Below the pieces are notes generated by a model, which was given only the letters and a program-made list of their open reading frames with translations, was not told the DNA's origin and made no database searches. 64,000 bases of DNA from Allofournierella sp. (GTDB taxonomy: Bacteria; Bacillota; Clostridia; Oscillospirales; Ruminococcaceae): positions 57,846 to 121,845 of the forward strand of contig JAHHRU010000005.1 in the NCBI GenBank assembly GCA_020025635.1, given 5' to 3'. A program made the position numbers and the translations under genes. Below are positions 51,047-60,085 of the stretch, piece after piece. Numbering within the stretch: position 1 is the stretch's first letter; each line of letters starts with the position of its first letter.

Positions 51047-53323
51047 TTGGATTTTTCACAGTTTCGCAGCCGGTTCATACCGAATCTGAGCCGCCAGCAG
51101 CTGGAAGCGGTTCAGGCGGTGAACGGCCCGGTGCTTTTGCTGGCCGTTCCAGGCAGCGGCAAAACCACCGTGCTCACCGCAAGGCTCGGCTATATGCTGC
51201 TGTGCCAAGGGATCAAGCCCGGGCAGGTGCTCACCATGACCTACACCGTAGCAGCCACCCGGGAAATGCGCCAGCGCTTTGGCCGCATCTTTGGTGAAGA
51301 ACTTGCCGGGCAGATGGAGTTCTGCACCATCAACGGGCTCTGCGCCCGCATCATCGACCATTACAGCCGGATGCAGGGGCGCTGCTGGCCTTTTGCCCTT
51401 TTGGAAAACGAAGGGGATGCCAACCATCTGGTGGGCGAGCTGTATCAGGATGTCTGCGGTGATTTTGCCACCGACAGCATCATCCGGGATATCCGCACCG
51501 CTTTCACCTACATCAAAAATCAGATGCTCACCGAAGAAGAAATCGGGGCAGAGGAATTTTCGGTTTCGGATATGCCGGAGCTTTTCCGGCTTTACCGCCG
51601 CACCCTGCGGGAAAAGCGGCTGATGGATTACGACGATCAGATGGTGTACGCCCTTTCCATCCTCACCCAGCACCCCAATGTGCTGGATCATTTTTCTGAT
51701 CGGTTCCCCTATCTTTCGGTGGACGAAGCACAGGACACCTCCCGCATCCAGCATGAGATCGTTCGGCTTTTATCCCAAAAGCACCAAAACCTTTTTCTTG
51801 TGGGGGATGAGGACCAGAGCATCTACGGCTTCCGGGCCGCCTGGCCCCAGGCGCTCCTCCATTTCAAAACCACCTACCCTTCCGGCAAAGTGCTTCTGAT
51901 GGAGACCAACTACCGCTCCACCCCGCAGATCGTTTCTGCCGCCGATGCCTTTGTGAAGCGAAACGCCCAGCGCTATGACAAAACCCTGCGTCCCGCACGC
52001 CCGGCCGGTGCCCCGGTGCGTTTGATCGATACGCTGGACCGGGCGGCCCAATATCAGTACCTTTGCGCCCTGGCCCGAAACTGCTGCCGGGAAACCGCCG
52101 TTCTTTACCGCAACAACGACAGCTGCCTGCCTTTGATCGACCTTTTGGAGCGAAACGGCATCCCTTACCGCTGCCGCAATTTTGATGGTTCGTTTTTCTC
52201 CCACCGGATGGTGCTGGATTTCACCGCCTTCATCCGTCTTGCCCTGGACCCGCTGGATGAAGACGCTTTCCTTCGCATCTTTTACAAAATGGACTGCTGC
52301 ATCAGCCGCCGCTCTGCCCTGCTTGCCCGGGACCGCAGCCGCACCTCCGGACGGCCCATTCTGGAAGAGCTGGCCGGCTGCGGTGAGCTTTCCGCCTCCA
52401 TCCGGGGCCAGCTGCGGGAGGTGGTGTTCCAAATGGGGCAGCTTCCCGGCGATAGTGCCAGCGCTGCCCTCACCCGCATCTGGGACGAGATCCACTACGG
52501 CCGGTATGTGATCGCCAACAGCATGGACGCAAGCAAATATGCCATTCTGCAGATGCTGGCTCAGCAGGAGGCGGATGCCGCTTGCCTGCTGCTGCGTTTG
52601 GAAAGCCTGCGTCAGATCCTTTTGAGCCACACCAATTCCGCCAATGTGCCGTTCGTGCTTTCCACCATCCATTCCAGCAAAGGTCTGGAATATGACCGGG
52701 TCTACCTTTTGGATGTGATGGACGGCATCCTGCCCGCCCGCAACCGTCTGGAAGCCCGTCAGCCGGAAGAAGCGGCTGAATACCAAGAAGACCGGCGGCT
52801 TTTCTATGTGGCCATGACCCGTGCCAAAAATGAGCTGCACCTGTTCCGCTGCGCCGGGCTGAGCTCCGAATTCCTGGAAGAGCTGGAGCAGGCACTTCCC
52901 CGCCCGATGCAGGAAGAAAACGACCTGTTCGCACCGCTTTTTCAAAACATCTGCGGCAAATGCTTCACCCACAAAGCCTTTGGTGCGGGCCGCATCCTTG
53001 CCTGTGAAGAAGAATATCAGCTGGTGCAATACGAAAACCGTGCTCCTGAGCTTACCACCCTTTGCCAAATGCTGAGTGAGCGGGCCGACCCGCCCCGAAA
53101 GAAAAAGAGCCGGGCACCTGCCTCAGAAACACCAAAGCCCCAGCCCGCCGCCCAGGTCCAGCCCGGCAGCACCGTTTACCATACGATTTTCGGCAAAGGC
53201 ACCGTTTCAGAGCTTTCCGGTGACATTGCAGTCATCCAGTTCGAAGGGGCCGATGCGCCCCGCAGCCTGAGCCTCGGGGTCTGCCTTTCCAAAGGGCTTC
53301 TGCGCCTGCGTGCCCCTGTATAG
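51047..53323 (+). CDS. Second UvrD-type DNA helicase
   Basis: 758 residues, superfamily 1A, distinct from pcrA. Walker A AVPGSGKTT at 33-41, VDEAQDTS, the GDEDQSIYGFRAAWP motif, TIHSSKGLEYDRVYLLD and AMTRAKNELHLF. Helicase subdomains are shorter than in PcrA, and the C-terminus keeps a PcrA-like Tudor segment (YHTIFGKGTVSEL). A repair or recombination role is likely but not assignable. The start is TTG; an ATG five bases upstream is in another frame, and the ribosome-binding site (GAGGAT) is only moderate. Stands alone between tRNAs and a terminator. Confidence 0.88.
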   Translation: MDFSQFRSRFIPNLSRQQLEAVQAVNGPVLLLAVPGSGKTTVLTARLGYMLLCQGIKPGQVLTMTYTVAATREMRQRFGRIFGEELAGQMEFCTINGLCARIIDHYSRMQGRCWPFALLENEGDANHLVGELYQDVCGDFATDSIIRDIRTAFTYIKNQMLTEEEIGAEEFSVSDMPELFRLYRRTLREKRLMDYDDQMVYALSILTQHPNVLDHFSDRFPYLSVDEAQDTSRIQHEIVRLLSQKHQNLFLVGDEDQSIYGFRAAWPQALLHFKTTYPSGKVLLMETNYRSTPQIVSAADAFVKRNAQRYDKTLRPARPAGAPVRLIDTLDRAAQYQYLCALARNCCRETAVLYRNNDSCLPLIDLLERNGIPYRCRNFDGSFFSHRMVLDFTAFIRLALDPLDEDAFLRIFYKMDCCISRRSALLARDRSRTSGRPILEELAGCGELSASIRGQLREVVFQMGQLPGDSASAALTRIWDEIHYGRYVIANSMDASKYAILQMLAQQEADAACLLLRLESLRQILLSHTNSANVPFVLSTIHSSKGLEYDRVYLLDVMDGILPARNRLEARQPEEAAEYQEDRRLFYVAMTRAKNELHLFRCAGLSSEFLEELEQALPRPMQEENDLFAPLFQNICGKCFTHKAFGAGRILACEEEYQLVQYENRAPELTTLCQMLSERADPPRKKKSRAPASETPKPQPAAQVQPGSTVYHTIFGKGTVSELSGDIAVIQFEGADAPRSLSLGVCLSKGLLRLRAPV

Positions 53324-53329
53324 CAATTT

Positions 53330-53363
53330 AAAAGCCGCTGTTCTTTTGGCGAACAGCGGCTTT
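53330..53363. terminator. Bidirectional terminator
   Basis: AAAGCCGCTGTTC pairs with its complement around a 6-base loop, with A and T runs on either side; shared by the helicase gene and the converging small gene. Confidence 0.9.
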
Positions 53364-53367
53364 CGTT

Positions 53368-53565
53368 TTATTTTTTATGTTTATCCATGCGCTTTTTCAC
53401 AGTGATGCAGTTGCCCACATTACCCATAAAAATGGCCAGCATGCCAACGCCCAGCATCAGGGAAGGGCCGGCAAAATCATCCTTAAACATCATAACAACT
53501 GCTGCCAGCAGAGCAATTCCGGTCAAAATCGCGCCAATCAGCGCGTGCTTCATTTCTTTTTTCAT
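53368..53565 (-). CDS. Small two-helix membrane protein
   Basis: 65 residues: short basic N-terminus, hydrophobic helices at about 8-26 and 35-52, and a basic tail (KKRMDKHKK). No family recognised. It is 22 bp downstream of the OPA-like transporter on the same strand and may be co-expressed. Confidence 0.65.
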   Translation of the reverse strand: MKKEMKHALIGAILTGIALLAAVVMMFKDDFAGPSLMLGVGMLAIFMGNVGNCITVKKRMDKHKK

Positions 53566-53587
53566 CTTAATTTCTGTCCTCTTTTTA

Positions 53588-54883
53588 TCAATTGCTCATG
53601 GCCGCTCCGCCTGCCTGCTCCATCTGGGTCCGGAACCGCTTCCAGCGGCGGGCCACCAGCGTGCAAAGTGCCGCACCGGCCAGGGCGCAGACAAGCCAGA
53701 CCATCATAATGCCGTTCCAGCCATACCGCTCGGCCAGAACACCGCTTCCATAGCTGGAAACAGAGCAGCCCACATAGGCCGATGCGTTTAAAATGCCGGA
53801 CATGCTGGAGCAAACACCATAGCGCACATAGTACGAAGGCAGAACACTCACCAGCATGGTGTTTACCCCCATCATAAAGGTGGTGGTAAGTGCCAGCAAA
53901 ACAAGAGAAACCGCTGCACTGTTCATGGGCAGCATCACCAAGGCCAGCAAAGCAGCCGTACTGGTGACAAACAGCAAAGCCGAGCTGGTAAGTTCGTTTT
54001 TGAAGATCCGTTTATCCATCCAGGAAGCCAGATACACGCCGCTCAGGTTGATGATCGGCACCAGGGTCGTGCTCAAAATCGCACCGGCCGCAGGCAGATG
54101 GAACTGTTCTTCCAGAAAAGTGGGGATCCAGGTGGTCACACCGTCCTTCAAAATGCCCTGCATCACCAGCGTTAAGCAGCAAACCGGGACCGCGCCTGCC
54201 AGCGCCAGCTTCCACAAAGAGATGCGCTTCGCAGAGGGGATGCCTGCCGCTTCAAATTCCGGCTCTGCCACAGGCTGAAGGCTTTTCTGCACCTTATCGA
54301 TGCCTACCACCCAGAAGGCAGCAACCGCCAAAAGAACGAGGCCGCTTGCGTAAAACGCCATTTTCCAGCTGCCCAGATGCACCAGCGCCGCCGACATGCC
54401 ATAAGCCACCAGCGTGCCCGCCGGCACCGTGCTGTTCAAATCCACACAGGCTTTCATCCGCTGCTGCTGAGGCATCCATTCCGACACAAGGCGGATCAGC
54501 GGCGACCACACCATCGACTGCACAAAGCCGTTCACACACCAGAGCACAAGCCCCACATTGGCATTTTCAAACAGCGGGAACAGGCAGTTGACCACACCGG
54601 AAGCGCCGAGACCGACAGCCACCATCGCCTTCGGGGAAAAGCGGTCGCCCGCAAAGCCATTGATCAGCTGGCCCAAGCCATAGGCAGCAAAAAAGCCGGT
54701 AGCCACAAGGCCTGCCGCGCCTTTTGTCCAGCCTGCATTGTTCATGATCTCCACCATGCAGGCCGAGTAATTCAGCCGGCCCAGATAGGTAGTAAAATAA
54801 GCAGCCCAGCATATCCAAAACAGAAGTTTCACCTGTTTCTGATCTGTTAAGCGCATGGCTTTCGCTGCGTTGGATGCATGCAT
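53588..54883 (-). CDS. MFS transporter, organophosphate-antiporter-like
   Basis: 431 residues with twelve predicted helices. The early YLGRLNYSACMVEI segment (about 31-44) and AYGLGQLINGFAGDR match the OPA family (GlpT/UhpT/UhpC type), which exchanges sugar phosphates or related anions for phosphate. Substrate not determinable. The ATG at 54883 has AAGGGGG six bases upstream; 48 further codons upstream overlap the promoter and are rejected. Confidence 0.8.
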   Translation of the reverse strand: MHASNAAKAMRLTDQKQVKLLFWICWAAYFTTYLGRLNYSACMVEIMNNAGWTKGAAGLVATGFFAAYGLGQLINGFAGDRFSPKAMVAVGLGASGVVNCLFPLFENANVGLVLWCVNGFVQSMVWSPLIRLVSEWMPQQQRMKACVDLNSTVPAGTLVAYGMSAALVHLGSWKMAFYASGLVLLAVAAFWVVGIDKVQKSLQPVAEPEFEAAGIPSAKRISLWKLALAGAVPVCCLTLVMQGILKDGVTTWIPTFLEEQFHLPAAGAILSTTLVPIINLSGVYLASWMDKRIFKNELTSSALLFVTSTAALLALVMLPMNSAAVSLVLLALTTTFMMGVNTMLVSVLPSYYVRYGVCSSMSGILNASAYVGCSVSSYGSGVLAERYGWNGIMMVWLVCALAGAALCTLVARRWKRFRTQMEQAGGAAMSN

Positions 54884-54917
54884 TGTTCTCCCCCTTTTAC
54901 TGGCGTATGCCATTGTC

Positions 54918-54945
54918 ATTATAGCATATTCTTTTGTTTTGTAAA
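54918..54945 (-). promoter_or_regulatory. Promoter of the OPA-like transporter
   Basis: TTTACA and TATAAT with a 16-bp spacer and a TGC extension, minus strand. Confidence 0.7.
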
Positions 54946-55095
54946 GCGCTGACAGCAACATAAAAAAGCGGCACATCCAGGCGCTTTTGCAGGCCGTGCG
55001 CAGGCATTGAAATTCACCCGGCACCACCTTTCAAAAAACCGCCGGGCGCAGCTTGTGCAAGGCTCAAAATTTCACTGGAAAGCCATTTTGCCGTG

Positions 55096-55104
55096 TGCTA
55101 TAAT
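55096..55104 (+). promoter_or_regulatory. Extended -10 promoter of dnaD-dnaI
   Basis: TGCTATAAT on the plus strand, about 50 bp before the dnaD start; no clear -35. Confidence 0.5.
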
Positions 55105-55153
55105 TAAGATGTATTATTATGCCATAATGGATTTTCAAAGGAGCTATCATTTC

Positions 55154-56062
55154 ATGACCTATCGTTTGGCCCCCATCACCGGAGACAACATTCCGGTGCC
55201 TCAGCTCATTTTCAACTGTCTGCCCCGGGCAGGCGGCGACCATGTGCGTGTGGCGCTCTACATCCTTGCCACCCACAGCACCGACCCCCGTGACATTGCC
55301 CACGCCCTGGCCCTGAAAAGCGTACAGGCCGCCCAGAAATCGCTGGATTTCTGGCACGGAGCCGGGCTTCTGATCCCGGAGCAGGGGGTGCAGGCTCCCC
55401 AGGCCATTCAGGAAAAAGCTCCCCCCCTTTCGGCCGAAGAGCTCCGTTTTGCGGCCATGCGGGATCCGGTTGTCAGCATGCTGGCAACCGAAGGCCAAAC
55501 CTGCCTGGGCCGTGCCCTGGGCCAAAAGGACATTCAGCGGCTGGTTTCTCTTTATGTAAATGAGAGCATCCCGCCGGAGGTCATCCTGCTCTGCGCCTCT
55601 CACCTGGCCGCCTTGGGCCGGGGCACCGTAGGCCAGCTGGAGCGTGAGCTGGACCGCTGGTCGCAGCTGGGCGTGAACAACGGCGAAGAGGCCGAACAGT
55701 ATCTGCAGCTTCTGGACCTGCGCCAGCGCCGTGAGCAGACTGTGGCCGCCATGCTGGGCATTGCAGCGCAGGATCTGAACATGGCGGACAAGCGCTGTGT
55801 GCGCCGCTGGTATGAAGAATACGGCTATGACGATGCCATGGTGGAGGAGGCCATCCTGCACGCTGGCGCAAACAAAGAGGTCAAGTATATCAACGGCATC
55901 CTGAAAAGCTGGCACGCAAAAGGCTGGCGGATGCCGCAGGATGCCCGAGGTGCGGGCGAATTGGAGGGCAGCAACATCCGGGTGGACCGTGCAGCCCCCA
56001 GCGGAAATGACATTCTGCGCAGGGCCGTAAGCCGGCCGCTGCGTCTCAAACGGGAGGAATAA
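55154..56062 (+). CDS. dnaD: DnaD-domain primosome protein
   Basis: 302 residues. An N-terminal winged-helix-like region (1-90) precedes the DnaD/DnaB2 domain (about 195-265) containing the WYEEYGYDDAMVEEAI signature and YINGILKSWHAKGW. DnaD acts with DnaI at replication start and restart. The ATG at 55154 has AAGGAG upstream. Four bases separate it from the dnaI-like gene. Confidence 0.85.
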   Translation: MTYRLAPITGDNIPVPQLIFNCLPRAGGDHVRVALYILATHSTDPRDIAHALALKSVQAAQKSLDFWHGAGLLIPEQGVQAPQAIQEKAPPLSAEELRFAAMRDPVVSMLATEGQTCLGRALGQKDIQRLVSLYVNESIPPEVILLCASHLAALGRGTVGQLERELDRWSQLGVNNGEEAEQYLQLLDLRQRREQTVAAMLGIAAQDLNMADKRCVRRWYEEYGYDDAMVEEAILHAGANKEVKYINGILKSWHAKGWRMPQDARGAGELEGSNIRVDRAAPSGNDILRRAVSRPLRLKREE

Positions 56063-56065
56063 ACC

Positions 56066-57040
56066 ATGCGGACAAAAAACGAGCTGTACCGGGAAGCACT
56101 TCACCGCATCCAGAGCCGCCGGCAGAAAGCGGTCACCCTGGCCGAAGAGAAAAAGAATGCGGCTCTCGCCGCTGTGCCCGGCCTGGAAGAAGGCCGCACC
56201 CAGGTGCGGCTGCTGGGGCTGAAAGCCATGCAGCTTGCCGCCGCCGGCGCCGCTCCCAAGCAGGTGCAGGCCATGCAGAAAAAACGCCGTGCCGCACAGG
56301 CCCGGGTGGATGACCTGATGGCTGCCGCCGGCTACGGGCCGGAAAGCCTTGAGCCCAAATACACCTGCCCCCTCTGCAAGGATACCGGCTATGCAGACGG
56401 CACTGTCTGCTCCTGTGTGGGAAAAGCCGCCCGCGAGATCCGCCGGGCCGAAATTGCTGAGGAATCCCCTCTCTCCCTTTCGGATTTTTCCAGCATGAAG
56501 CTGGAATATTATCCCAACCAGATGGAGCCGGGGCTGGGGGTGAATATCCGCCGCTACATGACCGAAACGCTGGATTCCCTCAAACAGTATGCGGATACCT
56601 TTGATCTGCGCAGCATGAATCTGCTCATTACCGGCAACGCAGGCCTTGGCAAGACCCATGCCTCGCTTGCCATTGCCAAAACCGTGCTGGACAAGGGCTA
56701 CGATGTGGTGTATCTGTGCAGCCAGCAGCTGTTCGGCCAGCTGGAGCGGGACCGCTTTGCGGATAGCTGCCCTCTGCGGGATGCGGTGCTGGAAGCGGAT
56801 CTCTTCATTTTGGACGATCTTGGGACCGAACATGTGAACCCCTATATGCTCAGCTGTTTTTATGACATTCTGAACACCCGGATGCTGGAACGCCGCCCCA
56901 CCATTTACACTTCCAACATTATCGACGGTCAAAAATTTGAAGCCCGCTATACCGAAAAAATTTCCAGCCGGCTTGCGGGAAGCTGTGAGCCTGTTCTTTT
57001 TCTTGGAAACGACATTCGTGCCATTCTGCAGGCTCGCTGA
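56066..57040 (+). CDS. DnaI/DnaC-like helicase loader
   Basis: 324 residues. A helical N-terminal half, a zinc-knuckle-like cysteine set (C101, C104, C115, C117), then an AAA+ ATPase with Walker A GNAGLGKT at 190-197 and Walker B LFILDDLGTE near 245. Such proteins load the replicative helicase; pairing with DnaD supports this. A general IstB-like ATPase is the alternative. Confidence 0.88.
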   Translation: MRTKNELYREALHRIQSRRQKAVTLAEEKKNAALAAVPGLEEGRTQVRLLGLKAMQLAAAGAAPKQVQAMQKKRRAAQARVDDLMAAAGYGPESLEPKYTCPLCKDTGYADGTVCSCVGKAAREIRRAEIAEESPLSLSDFSSMKLEYYPNQMEPGLGVNIRRYMTETLDSLKQYADTFDLRSMNLLITGNAGLGKTHASLAIAKTVLDKGYDVVYLCSQQLFGQLERDRFADSCPLRDAVLEADLFILDDLGTEHVNPYMLSCFYDILNTRMLERRPTIYTSNIIDGQKFEARYTEKISSRLAGSCEPVLFLGNDIRAILQAR

Positions 57041-57055
57041 TCACAAGGAGATGCC

Positions 57056-58396
57056 ATGAAAGAAAATATTATGGGCACCAAGCCCATTACTCCGCTTTTG
57101 ATGGGAATGGCCTTTCCCATCATGTTCAGCATGCTGGTGCAGGCGCTTTACAATATCATTGACAGCATGTTTGTTGCCCGTATTTCCGATACGGCTCTTA
57201 CCGCCGTCAGCTTTGCCTACCCGGTGCAGATGCTGGTGATCTCAGTTTCTGTGGGAACCGGCGTGGGCGTAAACGCCCTTTTGAGCCGCCGCCTCGGAGA
57301 GGGCAACCGGGAAGCCGCCAACAAGATCGCCCACAACGGCATCCTGCTGATGCTTTGCAGCTGGGCTGCCTTTGCCCTGTTCGGGCTTTTCTTTTCCCGG
57401 CTGTTTTTCAGCTTTTTCACCTCCAACGAGGAGGTGATCCGGCAGGGCAGCGCCTATCTGCGCATCTGCCTGGTTTTCAGCGGCGGAATTTTCCTTCAGA
57501 TTTTGATGGAGCGTTTCATCCAGGTGACCGGACGAACTGTTTTTCAGATGGTCAGCCAGGTGATCGGCGCTGTTACCAACATCATCCTGGACCCCATTTT
57601 GATTTTCGGCCTGCTGGGCGCCCCCCGCATGGGCATTGTGGGCGCCGCCGTCGCAACCGTGGCAGGCCAGTTTCTCGGCTTTTTGTTCGCCTTTGTGCTG
57701 AACCACAAATACAACCATGAAATTTCTTTTCATCGGAACCAGCTCAAATTCGATGCGGCCTGCGTGCGGGACATTTACAGCGTGGGCCTGCCCAGCATCA
57801 TCATGCAAAGCATCGGCAGTATCCTGAGCTTTGGCATGAACAAAATTCTGATGGTCTTTTCCGAAACGGCCGTATCGGTGCTGGGCCTTTTCTTCAGGCT
57901 TCAAAGCTTTGTTCTCATGCCCGGCTTTGGCCTTACCAGTGCACTGGTGCCCATTGTGGGCTACAATTACGGCGCACGCAAACGGGAACGGATCGTGCAG
58001 TGCATCCGGGTGTGCCTTGTTTCCATGACCATCATTATGGTCACGGGTACACTGCTGTTCCAGTTTTTCCCCCAGCAGCTGCTCGGGATTTTTGGTGAGG
58101 GAGAAATCATCCAAATGGGTGTTCCGGCCCTGCGCATCATCAGCCTGAGTTTCCCCATAGCAGGCATTGCCATTGTGTTCAGCAGCCTGTTCCAGGCACT
58201 GGGCAACGGCGTGCTCAGCCTTGTCATGAGCGTTTTCCGCCAGCTGGTCATTCTGCTGCCGGTGGCTGCCCTGCTTGCAAAAACCGGAAATCTGGATGCT
58301 GTTTGGGCAAGCTTTTTGATTGCCGAGGTCATCAGCATCCTGCTCACCCTTTACTTCTTTGCGCACATCTATAAAAACAAGATCCAAAAGCTTTGA
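57056..58396 (+). CDS. MATE family efflux transporter
   Basis: 446 residues, twelve helices in two homologous halves; starts with the typical PITPLLMGMAFPIMFSML, later GLPSIIMQSIGSILS and NYGARKRERI. Exports cationic compounds using a Na+ or H+ gradient. Fifteen bases after the dnaI-like gene, probably on the same mRNA. Confidence 0.9.
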   Translation: MKENIMGTKPITPLLMGMAFPIMFSMLVQALYNIIDSMFVARISDTALTAVSFAYPVQMLVISVSVGTGVGVNALLSRRLGEGNREAANKIAHNGILLMLCSWAAFALFGLFFSRLFFSFFTSNEEVIRQGSAYLRICLVFSGGIFLQILMERFIQVTGRTVFQMVSQVIGAVTNIILDPILIFGLLGAPRMGIVGAAVATVAGQFLGFLFAFVLNHKYNHEISFHRNQLKFDAACVRDIYSVGLPSIIMQSIGSILSFGMNKILMVFSETAVSVLGLFFRLQSFVLMPGFGLTSALVPIVGYNYGARKRERIVQCIRVCLVSMTIIMVTGTLLFQFFPQQLLGIFGEGEIIQMGVPALRIISLSFPIAGIAIVFSSLFQALGNGVLSLVMSVFRQLVILLPVAALLAKTGNLDAVWASFLIAEVISILLTLYFFAHIYKNKIQKL

Positions 58397-58436
58397 TTGG
58401 TTTTGTTCTGCGTTTCAAAATTCGATGGTTCCCCCC

Positions 58437-58465
58437 TTGCATTTCCCTTGAAAACAGGTTATACT
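58437..58465 (+). promoter_or_regulatory. Promoter of tmRNA
   Basis: TTGCAT and TATACT with a 17-bp spacer, 16 bp before the mature tmRNA 5' end. Confidence 0.75.
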
Positions 58466-58481
58466 AATGTGTACCACACAT

Positions 58482-58830
58482 GGGCCCGTAAAGGTTTCGA
58501 CGGGGAGTGTGAGGCGCGAGCAGCGGGTAGTGGATGGGGCCACACTATAAACGTCCCCAAACAAATAGCTAACAACAATAACGTAGCTATCGCAGCCTAA
58601 TTATAGGCAGCTGTCCTGCCTGCTATAGTACCGTGCAGGGTCAGGGCATCGATTAGGTACTGAACGTGAGCAGCCCTAAGCTTTGCGGGCGGCCATGAAC
58701 TCATGAAGCTACCAATGCGTCGGCCTGTCTGCCGGATTGGCGCAAAGGAAATGTTATAGACAGACTGCACCCGGAGATACTCTCGAGGATCGCTTTTCGG
58801 ACACGGGTTCGATTCCCGTCGGGTCCACCA
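58482..58830 (+). ncRNA. ssrA: Transfer-messenger RNA
   Basis: 349 nt, from GGGCCCGTAAAGGTTTCGAC to the encoded CCA. The ends pair as a tRNA-like acceptor (GGGCCCG/CGGGTCC), and a T arm GGTTCGATTCCC is present. The tag frame ends in ANNNNVAIAA followed by TAA (58598-58600). Rescues stalled ribosomes with SmpB. Its 3' end is a known integration site for mobile elements, and accessory DNA follows directly. Confidence 0.97.
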
Positions 58831-58906
58831 AATGGACATTACACGAACACCTACTTTTTTAAAGGCGGCTTTGCTGTAAGGGTGTGGCTGTGATGTCAAC
58901 GAAAAG

Positions 58907-58992
58907 CCCCGGAGATCAAGTTTTATCTTGATCTCCGGGGCTTTGGTTATTGTCCGGTGTCTTTGTCCTGCTGCTGTAGCCACTCCTCGAAT
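58907..58992. repeat. Direct repeat copy A
   Basis: Starts with a hairpin of CCCCGGAGATCA arms (a terminator form on the minus strand) and continues through GTCCGGTGTCTTTGTCCTGC to CACTCCTCGAAT. About 85 bp, matching copy B at 61214-61298 with roughly seven differences. Read on the minus strand it holds the last codons of the small gene found intact at copy B (ending FEEWLQQQDKDTGQ). Repeat A lies 76 bp after tmRNA. Confidence 0.85.
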
Positions 58993-59029
58993 ATTGTCTC
59001 ATGGAGTATTAGACATCACGAAGATTTAA

Positions 59030-60085
59030 TTATAAGCTCATATTGATGTCAATTCCGGATTTATCACAGTACGATACTAATGATTCTACTCTTTTACGCC
59101 TGCTACTGCGTGCTTTTGTGTTTGCGCTCATGCTATTTTTATAATTTTGTAATTCAGGAAAATCCTTAGATTTTTGCTCATATAAAGTGTAGAACTTTGT
59201 AAGAGCATTTCCTAATTGTTTTGGATCAACCTTTTGGTCCACTCCAAGCTTGCCAATAGCCCACACAGCATACAGATGACTTACTTTTTTTATCTTTAAT
59301 GCGTCATAGTCCAAATCCATATTATTGATATATTCTGAAACCATTAAAAATTGAGACAAGTAGTTGTCAGAAGAAACATCTTCATATTTTCGATATAGTT
59401 CATCCAGAGTTTCTTTGGTATAGTCATTGATTCTATTCTCAGTTAGGAGAAATAAGAGTTCTGAAACAAACTCTTTATCCTCCATTCTTGGTGTTTCAAC
59501 GATTTCAGAAAGCAAGCTTGACCAACAAAATTGAGGGGTTACCGTCTCAATAGCGTTATATAGCACGGAACCGCCATATTTTGCGTGTCTAAGCTCTTGA
59601 GGGACTAGCGGCTCGCCGTTTCTATTTAATCGATCGAACACGTTTTTGATAAGATTATCATCATCTGTCTCAATAAATATCACGGGTATTCGATATCGCC
59701 AGAATTGCCTTTTATATTTTTCAAACTGATCTAAGTCCGAAAAACTTGCTCCATTTAACGCCTTATTTCCAATAATATCATCACCAAAATCGTCTGGTAG
59801 AGAGATTTCACCCTCAATAAATTCTTTGATCGCTGTTAATCTTTGCTTGCCATCAATTACATCATATGAAGACTTTCCGGTACCTGGATCAATTTTCAAT
59901 CTAAGGAAAATCGGTGGAATAGGGTAATTCTTTAGAATTGAATCTATTAAAAAACTTTTCTTTTCAGGACTCCAAACAGAATCTCTCTGGTAAGTGGCAT
60001 CATAGTTATATTTGCCCGCACTATCGTTTTCATAGAAATCAGCAATTACAAGCTTATTTCCATCCATATCCAAAAAATCAATCAT
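59030..60085 (-). CDS. DUF262 protein without HNH domain
   Basis: 351 residues. DUF262 (ParB/Srx-like fold) motifs: YQRDSVWS (32-39), the nucleotide-binding-type VIDGKQRLTAI (76-86) and FDRLNRNGEPL (150-160). The C-terminal 150 residues are helical with a basic patch (KARSSRRKRVES). DUF262 forms the N-terminal half of GmrSD/BrxU-type modification-dependent nucleases, but the DUF1524 HNH half is absent, so this protein is more likely a sensor or NTPase. Its ATG overlaps the stop of the SIR2-like gene (ATGA), with a GGGAGGA site inside that gene. Clearly AT-rich compared with the host. Confidence 0.85.
   Translation of the reverse strand: MIDFLDMDGNKLVIADFYENDSAGKYNYDATYQRDSVWSPEKKSFLIDSILKNYPIPPIFLRLKIDPGTGKSSYDVIDGKQRLTAIKEFIEGEISLPDDFGDDIIGNKALNGASFSDLDQFEKYKRQFWRYRIPVIFIETDDDNLIKNVFDRLNRNGEPLVPQELRHAKYGGSVLYNAIETVTPQFCWSSLLSEIVETPRMEDKEFVSELLFLLTENRINDYTKETLDELYRKYEDVSSDNYLSQFLMVSEYINNMDLDYDALKIKKVSHLYAVWAIGKLGVDQKVDPKQLGNALTKFYTLYEQKSKDFPELQNYKNSMSANTKARSSRRKRVESLVSYCDKSGIDINMSL

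Noticed and set aside
58597..58983. Minus-strand frame across the tmRNA and repeat A
   Set aside because: It covers the tmRNA 3' half; such frames are recurrent false predictions at tRNA-like ends.
59030..60085. Type IV restriction enzyme of the GmrSD kind
   Set aside because: Only DUF262 motifs are present; the DUF1524 HNH motif is missing and the partner is SIR2-like.
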